Below are positions 13,294 to 14,437 of a DNA stretch of 14,437 nucleotides, in pieces. The notes below the pieces were generated by a model. The model did no database searches, was not told the origin of the DNA, and saw nothing but the letters and a program-made list of their open reading frames with translations. A program made the translations under genes and the position numbers. The number at the start of each line of letters is the position of its first letter. The first letter of the stretch is position 1. The stretch is from Bacillota bacterium. Lineage in GTDB: Bacteria > Bacillota > Desulfotomaculia > Desulfotomaculales > Desulfallaceae. The stretch lies in assembly GCA_009781965.1 (NCBI GenBank), contig WQUS01000120.1, positions 1 to 14,437 on the forward strand. The letters are read 5' to 3'.

Positions 13294-13325
13294 AAGATAG
13301 CGCTCCATAGAGAGAGCGCTCCATA
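13285..13325 (+). repeat. Three GCTCCATA repeats over the end of the radical SAM gene
   Basis: Copies of GCTCCATA lie at 13285, 13302 and 13318, about 16 bp apart and each preceded by a purine-rich stretch. The first contains the stop codon TAG of the radical SAM gene. The array fills the start of the 69-base gap before hemB. Confidence 0.8.
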
Positions 13326-13362
13326 ACCGTACATAAACCAACCGGTAGAGGAGGTAAAATAC

Positions 13363-14337
13363 TTGTACTACCCGACAACCAGGCCCAGACGCCTGCGCAG
13401 CAGCGCCAATATGCGCCGGCTGGTGCGTGAACACCACCTGCGGGTGGACGACCTGATTTACCCGCTCTTTGTAACCGCCGGCAGTCAGATCAAAACACCG
13501 GTGCAATCCATGCCCGGCGTATATAATCTATCCTTGGACCTCCTGCTGCCGGAAGTGGAAAAAACAGTACAGCTGGGCATCCCGGGTATTTTACTGTTCG
13601 GAATCCCGGAAACCAAGGACCAGGTTGGCAGCGGCGCTTACGATCCCAACGGCGTCGTCCAGCAGGCAGTACGGGCGATCAAAGATAAATACCCGGAGCT
13701 GCTGGTGGTCACCGACGTCTGCCTCTGCGAGTACACCGACCATGGCCACTGCGGTATTGTGCGCGACGGTACAGTGCTTAACGATCCCACCCTGGAGCTG
13801 CTGGCCCGGACCGCTCTGTCCCACGCCCAAAACGGCGCCGACATAGTGGCCCCTTCCGACATGATGGACGGCCGGGTTCAGGCCATCCGGGAAGCCCTGG
13901 ACGAAAGCGGTTATGAAGAAACACCGGTCATGTCATACAGCGTCAAGTATTGTTCGGCCTTCTACGGGCCATTCCGGGAAGCGGCCGGCTCGGCGCCCCA
14001 ATTCGGGGACCGCAAAACCTATCAGATGGACCCGCCCAATGTGCGGGAAGCCCTGCGGGAGGCGGAACAAGATATCGCCGAAGGGGCGGATATCCTCATT
14101 GTCAAACCGGCTATGGCCTATATGGACATTATTGCCGCGGTGCGGAAAAATTTTCTTCTGCCGGTGGCGGCCTACAACGTCAGCGGCGAATACGCCATGG
14201 TCAAAGCCGCCGCCCAAATGGGCTGGATTGACGAACAAAAGATCACCATGGAAATGCTTAGCGGCCTGAAGCGGGCCGGCGCCGACATCATCATTACCTA
14301 TCACGCGCCGGACGCGGCCCGGTGGCTGCAAGAATAA
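13363..14337 (+). CDS. hemB: Porphobilinogen synthase (delta-aminolevulinic acid dehydratase)
   Basis: Condenses two 5-aminolevulinate molecules to porphobilinogen. The 324-residue length is normal. It has the Cys-rich zinc site DVCLCEYTDHGHC (Cys120, Cys122, Cys130), so it is the zinc-dependent type. Schiff-base lysines are Lys195 (SYSVK) and Lys248 (ILIVKPAMAY). APSDMMDGRV and YNVSGEYAMVKAA are also present. The start is TTG at 13363, set 8 bases after a strong AGAGGAGGT (13347-13354). It is the last gene in the window, and the inverted repeat begins on the very next base after its stop. The operon may continue beyond the repeat (hemL or ahbA/B would be expected), but that is not visible. 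Confidence 0.97.
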   Translation: MYYPTTRPRRLRSSANMRRLVREHHLRVDDLIYPLFVTAGSQIKTPVQSMPGVYNLSLDLLLPEVEKTVQLGIPGILLFGIPETKDQVGSGAYDPNGVVQQAVRAIKDKYPELLVVTDVCLCEYTDHGHCGIVRDGTVLNDPTLELLARTALSHAQNGADIVAPSDMMDGRVQAIREALDESGYEETPVMSYSVKYCSAFYGPFREAAGSAPQFGDRKTYQMDPPNVREALREAEQDIAEGADILIVKPAMAYMDIIAAVRKNFLLPVAAYNVSGEYAMVKAAAQMGWIDEQKITMEMLSGLKRAGADIIITYHAPDAARWLQE

Positions 14338-14437
14338 GTTACTGGTCACACGTTACTGCTTTCGCATCGAGCCGGCCCGTAAAGTTATTAACCGTGCGCT
14401 CATACTCTTCGAGAAATCGCTTACGGTTAATAACTTT
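14338..14437 (-). repeat. Right copy of the ~100-bp inverted terminal repeat
   Basis: The reverse complement of 14-113 with two differences, beginning immediately after the hemB stop and running to the window edge. One full 22-bp dyad arm (14374-14395) and 15 bases of the other (14423-14437) are present, around the inverted 27-base spacer. Identity begins abruptly at the hemB boundary, as expected for the edge of an inserted element. Confidence 0.9.
14339..14437 (-). CDS. Possible 3' end of the same repeated gene (partial, unidentified)
   Basis: A minus-strand frame open to the window edge, 32 residues plus stop, equivalent to the left-end fragment with one residue changed (Arg to Cys in AVTCDQ). 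The stop lies one base from the repeat edge. It could be the tail of a multicopy gene such as a transposase, or a chance open frame. Confidence 0.22.
   Translation of the reverse strand, partial: KVINRKRFLEEYERTVNNFTGRLDAKAVTCDQ

Noticed and set aside
12466..13506. Minus-strand open frame of 346 codons opposite the radical SAM gene and hemB start
   Set aside because: It overlaps two clear genes and crosses their boundary; its product matches no family I recognise and it has no convincing start signal.

Overview
The window looks like a chromosomal segment, or a complete draft contig, from an endospore-forming, anaerobic Firmicute of the clostridial/Negativicute type. The grounds are a minimal forespore SpoVA set (AC, AD, AE), a YhcN/YlaJ-type spore lipoprotein, a selenocysteine tRNA, a fused uroporphyrinogen-III methyltransferase/synthase, and a NirJ1/AhbC-like radical SAM enzyme inside a heme gene cluster. 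Placement nearer Sporomusaceae is a guess. TTG and GTG starts are frequent (spoVAC, spoVAE and hemB use TTG; sirC and hepT use GTG).

Layout. (1) 1-113 and 14338-14437 are about 100 bp of the same sequence in inverted orientation (2 mismatches), each containing a 22-bp dyad. They are either the ends of a dispersed repeat or simply where an assembly broke. (2) 148-3685 is a sporulation block: a membrane protein with a degenerate Mrr-like domain, spoVAC-spoVAD-spoVAE, then a spore lipoprotein and a terminator. (3) 3871-4503 is an iron-sulfur flavoprotein-like reductase, which shares a bidirectional terminator with a convergent regulator. (4) 4576-5977 is a more AT-rich accessory patch. It holds an XRE-type regulator with eight 13-residue tandem repeats, a promoter whose 17-bp spacer contains a perfect dyad, two further dyads of the same type, and an orphan r1t-type phage holin. 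(5) 6104-6201 (minus) is selC, tRNA-Sec with anticodon TCA, with its own promoter and terminator. (6) 6496-14337 is a tightly packed plus-strand operon: hepT (polyprenyl diphosphate synthase), sirC (precorrin-2 dehydrogenase), hemA, hemC, cobA-hemD fusion, nirJ1-like radical SAM, hemB.

How the genes work together. hemA makes glutamate-1-semialdehyde from Glu-tRNA. hemB and hemC lead to hydroxymethylbilane, and the HemD half closes it to uroporphyrinogen III. The CobA half methylates that to precorrin-2, and SirC oxidises precorrin-2 to sirohydrochlorin. The radical SAM enzyme is of the type acting in siroheme-dependent heme (or d1-type heme) formation. The cluster therefore points towards siroheme and/or the alternative heme route; no hemE/hemN/hemH-type genes are seen. 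hepT would supply the quinone side chain of the same respiratory apparatus. SpoVA proteins move dipicolinic acid into the forespore.

The most unusual signals are the repeat-bearing XRE regulator with its three-operator control region, the orphan holin between it and selC, the inverted repeats at the two ends, and a recurring theme of short tandem duplications (15-20 bp) at gene boundaries and ribosome-binding sites.
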